DNA of 64,000 nucleotides, from positions 4,030,001 through 4,094,000 of the forward strand of contig NC_003283.11 in the NCBI RefSeq assembly GCF_000002985.6. The letters are read 5' to 3'. Under the pieces are notes generated by a model, which was not told the DNA's origin, made no database searches, and worked only from the letters and a program-made list of their open reading frames with translations. The position numbers and the translations under genes are program-made. Below, piece by piece: positions 1-10,452 of the stretch (positions are counted from its first letter, which is position 1; each line of letters begins with the position of its first letter). Source of the DNA: Caenorhabditis elegans (lineage: Eukaryota; Nematoda; Chromadorea; Rhabditida; Rhabditidae).

Positions 1-140
1 AGCCGCCTAGATAAAACAAAAAAAAGTCGGCTGGCTGCGCCAGCCGACAGCCGAAATTTTCACTATTTTCGGCTGGTGCCACCAGCCGACAGCCGAAAAA
101 TTGAAGTCAATCGGCTGTCGGCGCCAGCCGACAGCCGAAA
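1..140. repeat. GC-rich inverted/tandem repeat (CAGCCGAC units)
   Basis: Three or more units of a palindromic GC-rich motif (GGCTGGCNNNGCCAGCCGAC, followed by AGCCGAAAA) spaced about 50 bp apart. The unit is self-complementary, so single strands could form hairpins. It begins before the window, so its left end is not seen. Confidence 0.8.
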
Positions 141-1626
141 AAATCAGCCAGCCGCTCAGCCCTGGTGGGGTGGCGATGTGTTGGCAGCCAACCCTTCAAC
201 GAACTGTATCTCCCGCCTGTATCTCCCTTCAAAGTGAGATCCTGTAACAGTAATTAGAGACCATATTTACAGCCAGCCTACATGCATCACTGGAGACTCT
301 GTGGAGAGGGAGGAGGCAAGAGAAAGGGGAGGCAAGAGGGGGCGGGCGGGCACTGCTGAACCTTGAAAGCGCCGTAGCTCCGCTCACAATTGGAATTGAA
401 AAATGAAAAGTATATATTTGAAGTCAACGTTAAAAGGAGAATATGATAGCATTTGAAATTTTGGAAATTGGTGAAGAATGAAAAAAAAAGCCTCTGGAGC
501 AAGGCTTGAAGCTCACAACTTCAGGAACGGGGCTCGAGGAACTCATGGCCAAAAACTTTTTATTTGTCTCGCTTCTCATAGCAAAAATAATAAGATTTAA
601 AACATAAAATTGATTATCCAACAAAAAACTGGTCCAGGAAAAGAGGGAAACTGAAAATTCGAGGTCAAAAATTAAATAAACTAAAATTGTGAAAAATGGT
701 CGTAGAGAGCTGTGCTTTCAGCTGGCATTCGGAATTTATGCACTTATTACGAATTTAACATAAAATCCCATTTGATAGTGGAAAAATTTTCATTTTTCCA
801 GCAAAAACGTCATTTTTTTGAGAAAATGCAGCAATTTGCGATTTCTGAAGTTATTTTTAACTTTTTTGAAAAAAAAAAATATTTTTGAAGAGAAAATTTC
901 CTGAAAAATACGTTTTTCAAAAAATTTACCTCAAAAAGTGCCAAACTGACCGACTTATGGACGAAAAACCATCAAAAATCGCTAATTTGCACACCAAAAA
1001 AAAGGGGGGGGGGGGGAAATGCAATTTTCGATTTCACACTAAAGAGCCCACTTCTATAGCAATTTTTGAGTTTCACTCAAAATATCTCGGCTCAATGAGC
1101 TCCAATCTTTCTGAAAACAAGAATACAGAGGTGGGGCAAGCTTTTTGAAGAGACAGCAAAAAACTGCATCAAAATCCATCCACCCACCGTCAAGTTACAC
1201 GCGCGTTTTCATTTACCACTTTTGTCGGATTTTGAAGCTTAATATCTCGGCTCCTGTAAATCGAAATCGGCTGAAAATTCACAAGAAAACTTACTTCACT
1301 ACGATCCTCCTGTCATTAAATTTTCGTGAGCTTAGACCGAAAACTGACAAAACGCCAAACTTTGCTAACGCTCGCCACTGACGCCAAGCCTTCAGACACG
1401 CTTTCACTAAATACAGTCTATTTTTCCGTGTTTTCATCAGAGACCACAGTTTTAAAATAATGCGTTTTCAATTTATTTGATGTGATTTATACATTTTCCC
1501 ATCAGAAATGCTGTGCTAAATGTATTCAATGTGTCTTTTTGAGTGAAACCACTCTTAATTTATCAGTCAACAGATAATGTTGCTTTGTATAAAAAGGATT
1601 CATCGAATTTGAAATTTTCAATCAAA
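141..1626. other. Non-coding region upstream of the P450 gene, with dispersed-repeat debris
   Basis: I find no coding exon here. The stretch contains a run of 13 G (1004-1016) preceded by eight A. The phrase AATATCTCGGCTC occurs twice, near 1081 and 1241, typical of a degenerate interspersed repeat. The last few hundred bases (1400-1626) are AT-rich and should contain the promoter of the P450 gene. No clear TATA box or transcription-factor site stands out. Confidence 0.6.
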
Positions 1627-3387
1627 ATGTTTGTCATCCTTTTTATATCGGCAATTTTGAGTTGGTTAATTGTTAGACAGTACCAAAAAGTCTCCAGACT
1701 ACCGCCAGGACCTGTTTCTCTTCCACTTATTGGAAATCTTCCGCAAATTTTCTACTATCTCTGGACAACAGGAAGTATTGTTTCAACTCTTGATCTGTTT
1801 AGAAAGGTAACAAATTCAACTTCTTGTATAAAAAATCAAAGCGGTGAGTTTCAGAGATATGGCAACATTTTCACACTATGGGTCGGACCACTACCTCACG
1901 TGAGCATCGCAGATTATGAAATTTCCCACGAGGTTTTTGTAAAAAATGGTTCTAAATATGCGGACAAATTTCACGCACCAGTGATGCAAGATATCAGAAG
2001 TATTTTATTTGTTTAGTTCAATACAATTTGTCCCTAATTTCAGAAGACATGGGAATTATGGTTACTAACGGAGATCACTGGCAACATATGAGACGCTTTT
2101 CTCTTCAGACATTTAGGAATATGGGAGTTGGAAAAGATATAATGGAGACAAAAATTATGCAGGAACTTGATGCTAGGTACCTCCTACCTTAATTTTTATA
2201 CGGTTCTATATTATTCAGGTGCGCCGAGATTGATACATCAGCAATGAACGGAGTCACTGTTACACAAGCCTCCGAATTTTTTGAGTTAACCGTTGGAAGT
2301 ATCATTAATAGTATTTTGGTCGGTAAACGATTTGATGCAACCACAAAACATGAGTTTCTGAAAATCATCGAAACCATGGATGCGTCAATTGAAACTGCTT
2401 CCTTTTTCGATATGATGGTTCCGGTTTGGATTTTAAAAACGTTCTTCAAGCATCGCTACGACAATCTTTCCGATGCCTTCGAAGTTTCGAAAGCTTTCTC
2501 TGCTGCAGAAGCAATCAAAAGGTTATTTTCTCGACACAACTGAAAAAAAAACAGGTTTTTTTTCAGAGTTGACCAAATCAAGTCTGGGAGGTATTTTATC
2601 GATGAGAACAACTTACAAGATTATACTGACGCGTTCTTGTTGAAAATTGAAAAAGAAGGACAATGTCAGGATTTTAAGTGAGTTATCAGGATGACTTAGA
2701 AATGGAAGTTACTAAATTTTCAGCATGGAAACTCTGAAAACTATGATTGGTGATTTATGGATAACAGGCCAAGAAACAACTACAACTACTTTGATTTCTG
2801 GATTCAATCAACTTTTGCTACATCCGGAAGTTATGGTGAAAGCTAGAGAGGAACTTATGAAAGTAACTGAAAATGGCTCTCGAAGTCTCAGTCTTACTGA
2901 CCGTGCTTCAACTCCATACCTGAATGCAATGATTGGAGAGATTCAACGTCATGCTTCAATCCTTAATGTAAACTTCTGGAAAATCAACAAAGAATTCACG
3001 TACATGGGTGGTCACCCTGTCGATGCTGGAGCTCTTGTTACTGCTCAACTAGGTACTCTTCATGTTAACGAGACAGTTTTCGAAAACCCGCTGAAGTTTG
3101 ATCCAGAAAGATATATTCGAGACGAGAATCTCCTCCAAAAAGTTATTCCATTCGGAGTTGGAAAGAGAAGTTGCTTGGGAGAATCTTTGGCTAGAGCAGA
3201 ATTATATTTAGTGAGTAAATTCGAGTTGAAATTATTTACTCGTTGATGATGAAAATTTCAGATCTTCGGAAATCTCCTTCTCCGCTATAAATTCGAGTCA
3301 AGTTCAAAACTATCAACCACCGAGCTTGCTCCATACAGCATCGGAAAGAGACCATTCAAGTTGGAAATGAAATTTGTCAAAATTTGA
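1627..3387 (+). CDS. cyp-35A4: Cytochrome P450, CYP35A subfamily (probably CYP-35A4)
   Basis: A haem monooxygenase of the endoplasmic reticulum membrane, in a family induced by xenobiotics. Seven exons keep one frame: 1627-1806, 1855-1999, 2044-2176, 2219-2521, 2567-2677, 2724-3210 and 3262-3387, giving 494 residues, full length for a P450. The N-terminus is a hydrophobic anchor followed by the proline-rich hinge RLPPGPVSLPLIGN. The I-helix oxygen-binding motif is GQETT (306-310), the K-helix motif is EIQR (363-366), the PERF-type segment is FDPERY (416-421), and the haem loop FGVGKRSCLG (434-443) has Cys441 as ligand. The start at 1627 is chosen because the upstream in-frame extension is not hydrophobic. 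Intron 1 (48 nt) is in frame without a stop, so its retention would leave the frame open. An AATAAA lies at about 3424. The subfamily is recognised from overall sequence; the number 4 rests on the neighbourhood and memory. Confidence 0.88.
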
Positions 3388-3486
3388 ATCTTAATGCAAC
3401 GAATTAGTGAAAAATTCATCCTGGAATAAAAAATAATTCTAAATATTTTTTGTTTTGATATTTTGCAACAAAATGTTTGTTTCAAG

Positions 3487-4245
3487 ACCTCACTTGATGC
3501 CAGGCTGTCCCATTACAATTTGATCTACATAAAATGCGGGTTTTTTGCTACAAAAATGTAACGTCAGCACTGTTTTAACCATGCGAAATCAGTTCAGAAC
3601 TCTGCGTCTCTCCAGGGGTGTGCAGATAACCGATTTTTTCGGCTAACGGATAAATCGGCTAATGCCGATTTTTTGAAAACCGGCTAACGGATAATTCGGC
3701 TAACGGCTAATTTCAAAATTTTCGGCTAACGGCTAATTCGGCTAAAATCAATCGGTCAAATCGGCTAATTTTCGGCTACTTCGGCTAATTCGGATAAAAT
3801 TCATCTGGTCAAGCTTTTTTCGTTCTTTCTGTTAATTCAGGTTTTGGGTTAATTTTTTCACTGTTATTGAGAAAATTCAGTGATGAACGACTGTTCAAAT
3901 TGGCAAAAAATCATACAATTTCACAAAATTTTGTTTTCCAAAAAAATGTTTTAGTGGAATTAGCCGAAATAGCCGATCGGCGAATTCGGCTAACAACGGC
4001 CAAAATCGGCTAACGGATAACTTCGGATTAGCCGAACTGTCAAAAAGTCGGCAGACGGCTAACTCGACTAATTGGTACAAAATTCGGCTAACGGATAATT
4101 CGGCTAATATCAGCCGAGTTAGACGAATCAGCCGATCGGCTAATTCGGCTAATTCGGCTATTATCCGCACACCCCTGCGTCCCTGCCGCATTTTTTGTAG
4201 ATCTAAGTAGACCAAGCCGAAATGAGACACTCTAACACCACCCTT
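3487..4245. mobile_element. Palindromic MITE-like repeat split by a second satellite-like element
   Basis: The outer element starts near 3495 with a block containing GCCAGGCTGTCCCAT and resumes at about 4178 with GCATTTTTTGTAGATCTA, ending near GAGACACTCTAACACCAC. A complete copy in the other orientation lies at 46358-46548, which shows the two parts were once contiguous. Between them (3614-4177) sits an array of CGGCTAACGGATAATT-type units whose ends are inverted (AGGGGTGTGCAGATAA and TTATCCGCACACCCCT). The bases GCGTCTCT / GCGTCCCT on either side look like a target duplication of about 8 bp. Confidence 0.75.
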
Positions 4246-4490
4246 GGTATGGTTTTGACTCTTTATTAGAACTTGTCAGTTTTTAGCCATCAAATTTCAA
4301 AACCAACGAAACAATTTTCAGTTTTAGACAAATTTTAGACAAGTGCAAACACAGATATATCACGTTTTGATAAATTGATTTTTAAAAAGATAACCATATC
4401 ATTGAATTTTTGTAAAGGTTACTCACATTTCTAACGAACGTCATGGAAATTTTGATAGCAGGAGTTTCTGCGTGCACAAACAAACAATAA

Positions 4491-4523
4491 TTGCGAAATA
4501 TTCCACCACAAAAGTATATAAGA
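4491..4523 (+). promoter_or_regulatory. C/EBP-type site and TATA-like box of paralogue A
   Basis: TTGCGAAAT at 4491-4499 fits the C/EBP consensus T[TG]NNGNAA[TG] and lies 60 bases before the start codon at 4559. It is followed by CCACCAC and a TATA-like AGTATATAAG (4513-4522). The other three paralogues have the same arrangement. Binding by a C/EBP-like bZIP factor is an inference. Confidence 0.6.
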
Positions 4524-4558
4524 AACGGAGAAATCGGAAAGTGTCATCAGCGGTCAAT

Positions 4559-5957
4559 ATGTTCGAGGATATTTATTATTGGTGAGTTTTTGTGTTCGGA
4601 AAAACACAATTTAATTTCATAAATATGTAAAAGTAAAATATTCGAGTTTCACATATTTTTTCATTTATTATCGGTTTTTTGGTGAGAGTTTTTCTCGAAT
4701 AATTGAATCTTTTTAATGATTTGAAAACAAATTAATTTGTTACAATTATACAAGATTTTAATTAATTTTACATTGCATTTTAACTTTTAACAGACTTTTC
4801 CGCTATCAACGGCTGTCAGGCCTTCTAGGCTATCTAAAACGGGGGTCGCCTAATATTTGGGGATGTGTTAAATCGGGAACGTATGCTTTTAAAAAATTCA
4901 AAAAAAAAAAATCTTTAATATTCACAAAACAGATAAACTCTCTTTAAAATTGACATTTTTTTTAGGACTAAAAATGGCCGCCCGGACGTAGAATCTAACC
5001 ACATCAGAAATCAATATGGGAGCTACATGTTGAGACATTTGAACAAAAACCAAGTCCTCATAAAAACTTATCATGTAGATCTAAATGATGACATTTGGAC
5101 AGAAAATTTCCACGAGAAAATGGACAGAACTATTTTCCAACAAGATCTAGTCCCATACGTCAACTATTCTTTAAATAAGAAAAGACGATGGGAAATTAAC
5201 GGAGATCGGGAAACCCTTTCTGAAATTCAAAATCATAATTCTTACCGCGATCTGGATATGGATGTTCTCGTGATAAATCGAGTTTGGTTGAGAATTTCCC
5301 CTTATTTAAGTGAGCTTTTTCTGTTCAAGGTAATTTCAAAAAAATTTCTACTTTTAGCTTTCCTTGCCGCCCAAGACTATTATCACTATTTCTTCTTGAA
5401 ATTCCCGATTCGGCAGCTTTATCAACTCAATGCGGATCAATCATCTACGTGTATAATCAACAATTCAACATTCGGGCAATCCTACAAGAGTCTTCTACCT
5501 CAAAATCGATCTCCAAAGATATCTGAAAATCTCAAAAAAGAAGGATATTCAATTCCAAAAATTGCCTATCATATTATTACTCCTCCAAGAAATTACGAAT
5601 TTTTGTTGGACAAAAGATATCGTCCTGGAAAAGGCTGCAGATTCATTGATAATCATCGAACATTGGCTCATCGCCGTAGAGTCAACAATTGGAAGGATGT
5701 TCTTTTGTTAGTTCGCTATGAAAATTTCGAAGACGATGGTGAGAGAGTTGATGCTGACGATGAACTCTCTGGTATCAGCAGTTATGAAGCAGCTCCTTCA
5801 AAATTGTAAGCTCAGAATATTTGAAAAGATTGATTAATTATTATATAATCACCATTTCAGTTATATGTTGGAAGATCATGTTATCAGAACTAATAAGAAA
5901 ATCAATTACAAAAACGATGTCTCAACTGATTCTTCCAGCTGGAGTATTGTCGAATAA
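4559..5957 (+). CDS. Uncharacterised infection-response-type family protein, paralogue A
   Basis: Four exons: 4559-4581, 4966-5309, 5358-5805 and 5861-5957; 303 residues. I know no domain name for it. It is one of four relatives in 9 kb with identical intron phases (2, 1, 2). Shared blocks, in order: WTKNGRP at the exon 1/2 junction, KTYH, a F.EKMDRT..QQDL segment, YSLNKKRRWE, FPIRQLYQLN, FGQSYKSLLP, AYHIITPPRNYE, an acidic stretch, and a C-terminal YMLED plus SSSWSIVE. There is no signal peptide or membrane segment, so it is probably intracellular. From memory, the C. elegans locus in this region includes irg-2, a gene induced by Pseudomonas infection through ZIP-2; which copy carries that name I cannot tell from sequence. 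The conserved lysine/arginine-rich and aromatic residues suggest a folded domain rather than low-complexity sequence. Confidence 0.85.
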
Positions 5958-6110
5958 AAATCATGATTTCGCTTTTTTTCATTGATTTCCTTTATTGCAC
6001 AAAATACAAATTTGATAGTCGTTTTTTTCGTTTCGTTTTTTTTTCGAATTTTATGAAAATAATCAATCACAGAATTTGCAAAAGTTCAGATTTCAAGATT
6101 TCACTTTGAA

Positions 6111-8054
6111 ATGTTCGAAAAGCCATTGCTGCTGTTGGCTGTGATTGTTGCTGTTTCTGCCGTCGGAAATGGTAAAGCTAGTTCTAATAGATCAACCTTT
6201 GATTTCTAAACTACAGGCTGCCAACTCGGCAAAGCAATCTATAAACCTGTTATTGATGGTACGCCTGTTTATTGGCCACCTTCTTGGACCGAAACCCAAC
6301 CGGCCCCACAGCTGGAGACGGAGCAGTCGTGCAGTTGGATTGTGACAATTCCGCGAGGATATTATGCAAAACTGATAATCAGTGGAAAGACAACTGACAA
6401 GGACTCACGATTTCAAACTGTCGATACTGCAGGAAATCTTGTTCAGTAAGTTTTTATTCACAATTTTAAAGTACTGTAAGGGTACTGTAGAAGTGCTGAG
6501 CTCAACTCAGGGTGTCTAAAAATTGATAGATGTTTTTAATAAGTTAATGTTTCAACTTCTTTTTACACACTTAAAAAACTCTTTAAAACACCACGATGTA
6601 GGTGATCTGATGAGTTTTTCTTGTTAACTATTGCAGTTAGTCATATTAGAAATATTATACAAAACATGTTCTGAAAAAAATCAATTGGACAATACAAACT
6701 GTCCAGCGAGAATGGATACTGTGTATTATCGATTTTTCCTTTTTTCCGACAATTCTGGGTGTAATTTGAAAGGGTTAAATAGAATAAACAATATTTTTCC
6801 GTCTGGATGTTTCCAGAACCACCCAAGAAAACATGGAACCATATTATTTCCCATCTCCAAAGTTTACCATCGCTGTCTCCAACACAGGATCAGCTACATT
6901 CGCTTTTAAAGTTGTCTGGTTTCCTCGTAAGTTCATGTCATAACCATCTTGTTTCTCAAATTCCTTTATTTCAGTTCCATATCTGGATGACAGTATTAGA
7001 GTTGGGCCTCTTGCAAAAGTGATGAATGCAACAAGTACAGTAAATTATAACAATTACTGGGATGCTAATTCCAACTCACTTACTTTGATGACATTTCCGG
7101 CAGACACGAAGAATTATTACTCATTAAGGAGCACACTTGTTTTTGATGGACCTGGTTTGAGCTCTGGATGTTATATTTCAAAGTAAAAACATTTACATTG
7201 TTTAGTAAAAATGTTATGAACGATATCGTTATATTCAAAAATGCAAAAATAGCCAAGATAGAGGCGGAGCTTAACACTGAATTTTTGTCTATGACCACCG
7301 TTCAAATCGAAGAATGGGATGCTGCATGCAAAGTAGGGTAAATGTGTGATCAAAAATCGATAATCAGCCCGTCTCTATCTTGGGGTTTTCTAAGAGTTTC
7401 ATTTGGACTTCCCTCATGTACTCTGATTTTTCCTTACTTTACTTGCTAATAGAACTTATAAGGGCCTAATTCGATATTTTTACAGTCTCTATCAACTCTA
7501 TCAGACCACAAATCAATGGACAAGCAGTCAAAAATCTATCATTGTATTGAACCTTGAAGCCAGTAGTTCTAACGATAAACTACTTTTTCTATCATCGAAA
7601 TGTGAGCATAAGTATTAATTTTTGCTGTTAAAGAACTGAGAAAATATTCAGATTTGGCTGGAATCGGAGAGATGGTGAAGCTTCAGCCTCAGGCCAACTC
7701 AATCTATAACGGAACTGTGAACGGTCTAATGTCTTCACTCGTTGCAGTAACTGATCTCCCAATGCAAATGATTGATGTTCAAATGGAAAGTGTAAGTTTG
7801 ACATGATTTCCACTTTTCATTAGGATAATTCATATTTTCCAGGCCTCTACTGTTACAGTCTACAATGGTTCACCAGCCGTATACGCTCTCAATAAAACTT
7901 ATACGTATGTCGTGTTTAACTACTATCTATTCAAGACTCTTGGTTTTTTTTCAGAGGAACTCAACTGAAAAACGCGCTTCCATTGTCGTTTAGTGGACCC
8001 GTTGTGCAGTTTGTGGTCAGTAGTGGCAAAGCTGTATTCACGTTCAAAAGTTAA
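6111..8054 (+). CDS. Secreted CUB-like domain protein
   Basis: Eight exons: 6111-6171, 6217-6445, 6817-6926, 6975-7182, 7486-7601, 7652-7791, 7843-7904 and 7955-8054; 341 residues. Residues 1 to about 20 form a signal peptide (hydrophobic LLLLAVIVAVSAVG). The next part has the nematode CUB-like pattern: an early Cys, then CSWIVTIPRGYYAKLIISG, DSRFQTVDTAGNLVQ, and a TFAFKVVWFP strand. The C-terminal half is beta-rich and Ser/Thr/Asn-rich with several N-glycosylation sequons (for example NATS, NGTV, NKTY). The length fits the family. Many C. elegans CUB-like genes are intestinal and pathogen-induced, and this one lies between paralogues A and B of an infection-response-type cluster, in the same orientation as A. 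I did not find the C/EBP-type site of its neighbours at a comparable position. Confidence 0.85.
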
Positions 8055-8763
8055 TTTTTTCAGTTTCATTTTTAAGTAAAGCATATAAATCTATTTTAAT
8101 CGATTTTTAAGGTTTTGAAGAAAAACATAGCGGACATTGCCAATACAGTCAAGCTTACAATTTGATTTTGAACATAAAATAATTTCGACAGCTATTCATG
8201 TTTCTCGTCTCTTCTCAACACCACGCTTTTTTCTTGAAAATGGAACAGATTTTGTAAATTCAATTAAATAGAAATTAAGTTCCAGACTTTATGATTTTAG
8301 CTGAAAATGGGCCTTTTTTCCAGACCTTCGAACCGCCATCACATTTTGAGACATTTTAAAAACGTCTTATTACATACAAAATTCGGTAGTTTTGGGTCAT
8401 TTTAAGTCTGAAAAGCAAGGTTTCTGATTTTGGTACTCTACCTTTAATTTAAAAAAAGTAAATTTTCCAAATTGCCTGAAACTTGCATTAATGTTTTTCA
8501 TGTTTTATTTTATTTATTTTTACCATGTTCAGTTATTAGCTGACAAGTGAGGGTTTTTAAAAAAGTTAAACTAAATTTTCGAAAGATTGTGGTTTTTTTT
8601 TTAAATTTTGAATTTCGCAATTTAAAACTTAAAAAAAGAAAAGCCAAAATTATTCATAAATTTCCGTTCGACAATAGTTGACTTTTTTCTTCGAATTTTT
8701 TTCCCTTTTTTGGAAAAATATTACGCGCTGACATGACGACCATTTTAACGGATGCCAACAAAA
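8055..8763. other. AT-rich intergenic region
   Basis: This holds the 3' end of the CUB-like gene and long A/T runs. A block at 8330-8410 (ACATTTTGAGACATTTT and following) resembles dispersed repeats elsewhere in the window. I see no exon. Confidence 0.5.
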
Positions 8764-8798
8764 TTGCGAAATATTTCAAAACTGCTCTCGCATAAAAG
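8764..8798 (+). promoter_or_regulatory. C/EBP-type site of paralogue B
   Basis: TTGCGAAAT at 8764-8772 is followed by ATTTC and a TATA-like CATAAAAG near 8791. The start codon is at 8828, 56 bases after the site. Site and spacing match those of the other three paralogues. Confidence 0.6.
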
Positions 8799-8827
8799 AA
8801 GGCAAAAAGGACGAAATACTGGCGGCC

Positions 8828-9869
8828 ATGGCAGACGAAGATCCCTATTTTTGGTGAGATTTTTCTTAGACAAAATAAATTATAGTTTATCACTTATCGT
8901 CTTCATTGTGACATGCAATTTTCATTTATTTCAGGACAAAAAATGGCCGCCCGGAGCATAAAAATAATCGTGATCGAAATCGGCTTTGCCGTTATATTTT
9001 GCGGAATTTGAAAGTCAAAGGAGTAATAATGAAAACTTATCACTTAAGCTCTGAGGCTTTTCACAAAAAAATTTCTCAACAAGATTTGACTCCATTTGTT
9101 AAATACTCATTAAACAAGAAAAGGCGATGGGAGACGAAATGTGATTTAGAAACGATATCACAACTTGAAGAAGCTTATTGCAATATGGATGTACTCGTAT
9201 TCGATCGTGTTCTGCTATATTACGATCCTTTTTGGTGTGAGTTGGCAATTGTTTTAACATTTCGTTCTGAAAATCATCTTTTCAGATTTATTCTACCATA
9301 CTTTCTATTATCATGATTTCCTTCTCAAGTTCCCGATTCGTCAATTTTATCATAAACATTCAAATAAAAATTATCAGTACACTTCTGGAAATTCAACATT
9401 TGGACAATCCTACAAAAGTTTACTTCCTGAGAGCCGATCTCCCCGAATACCTGAAGCTAGCAAGAAATTAGAAAGTGGTCTGTCTCCAAAAGTTGCCTAT
9501 CACATTATTACTCCGCCGAAAAATTATGAAAAATTACGAAATAATGATTTCAATCCAGTATCTAGTTTTCGAAAAGGCCATCGAGTAATATCACATTGGC
9601 GACGTACGGATGAAATGCTGGATATATGGTTCGCCCTTCGATATGAAGAGCTTGAAGATCTTGACGAAAAGCTTATAGAAGAGCATGACGATGGGAATTA
9701 TAGTTTTCATAGTAAATTGTAAAGTTTTGAAATTTGCCATAAAAATTTATGAATCGATTTTTACAGCTACAATTTGGAGGATCATTATGTTGACAAGCCA
9801 AAATTATCAAAGAGATGCAGGTCAAATTCTAATTCAAGTTGGAGCATAGTCTCTGAAACTTTGCTGTAA
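8828..9869 (+). CDS. Uncharacterised infection-response-type family protein, paralogue B
   Basis: Four exons: 8828-8853, 8935-9236, 9286-9718 and 9767-9869; 287 residues. It has the same intron positions and phases as paralogue A. Conserved blocks visible: WTKNGRP, KTYHL, SQQDLTPFVKYSLNKKRRWE, LLKFPIRQFYHK, FGQSYKSLLPESRSP, AYHIITPPKNYEKL, an acidic run near the end of exon 3, FYNLEDHY and SSWSIV. It is shorter than A mainly in the segment between KTYHL and QQDL. Intron 1 is only 81 bases, against 384 in A. It is convergent with paralogue C, and the intergenic gap holds a GC-rich repeat. Confidence 0.85.
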
Positions 9870-10015
9870 AATTTTTGTGAAATAAATTTTCTTTTTTTCA
9901 TGCTTTTGACTCGTTTTTTTAAATAAATGTTTTTATTAAAGCTGAAAGCATTTTAGACCGTGTTGGCTGAAAGTATATAGGTTCTCGATGGTTTTAAGAT
10001 TTTTGCTCAAGAGTT

Positions 10016-10180
10016 CAAGTCCGGCCTCAGCTCCTAGGTCTACCCAGCCTCTATTGGGAAGTGGAGCAATCGGCATTAAGCCACGCTAGGTTGTGGCTCA
10101 AACTAAAGCCCAGCGGGAGCCCCACCAGGCAGTGTACCCGACTCCCAGATCCGCAGTGCACCTCGCCTCGCGAGTCCATT
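10016..10180. repeat. GC-rich dispersed sequence between paralogues B and C
   Basis: About 165 bases, clearly richer in G+C than their surroundings, including GGCATTAAGCCACGC, CCAGCGGGAGCCCCACC and ACTCCCAGATCCGCAG. They cannot be read as a long open frame or folded by eye into a tRNA cloverleaf. The abrupt composition change suggests an inserted repeat, perhaps a retroposon tail. The rest of the B-C interval (9870-10452) is AT-rich with no exon. Confidence 0.45.
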
Positions 10181-10452
10181 TTTGACCAAATGATTTTTTT
10201 GAACAATTTTGTAATGTAAAAAAATAGCGAAAAAAAAATTATTTGCACTAACGACCTGTAAATTAGAGTTAAAAAATTGAAGAAGCCCTTCTCGAAGAAA
10301 TATTTGGGCCCACCGTTAAAAAATTAAATTTCTAAAACAAAACCTTTTCCTGACACTACTCTTCATTACTTTTGATTGTTGGTTCTGTTACAAATAATTT
10401 ACATTTTCCAATAATTTGAACTTTTTATTTTGTGTATAGTACAAAAAACAAT

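Noticed and set aside
3895-4230. Open frame of 111 codons on the minus strand
   Set aside because: It runs through the CGGCTAACGG array; the repeated LAELA..RLIRL residues reflect the satellite unit, not a protein.
10020-10160. Possible tRNA gene in the GC-rich block between paralogues B and C
   Set aside because: No acceptor stem / T-loop (GGTTCGAATCC-like) arrangement of tRNA length could be found on either strand.
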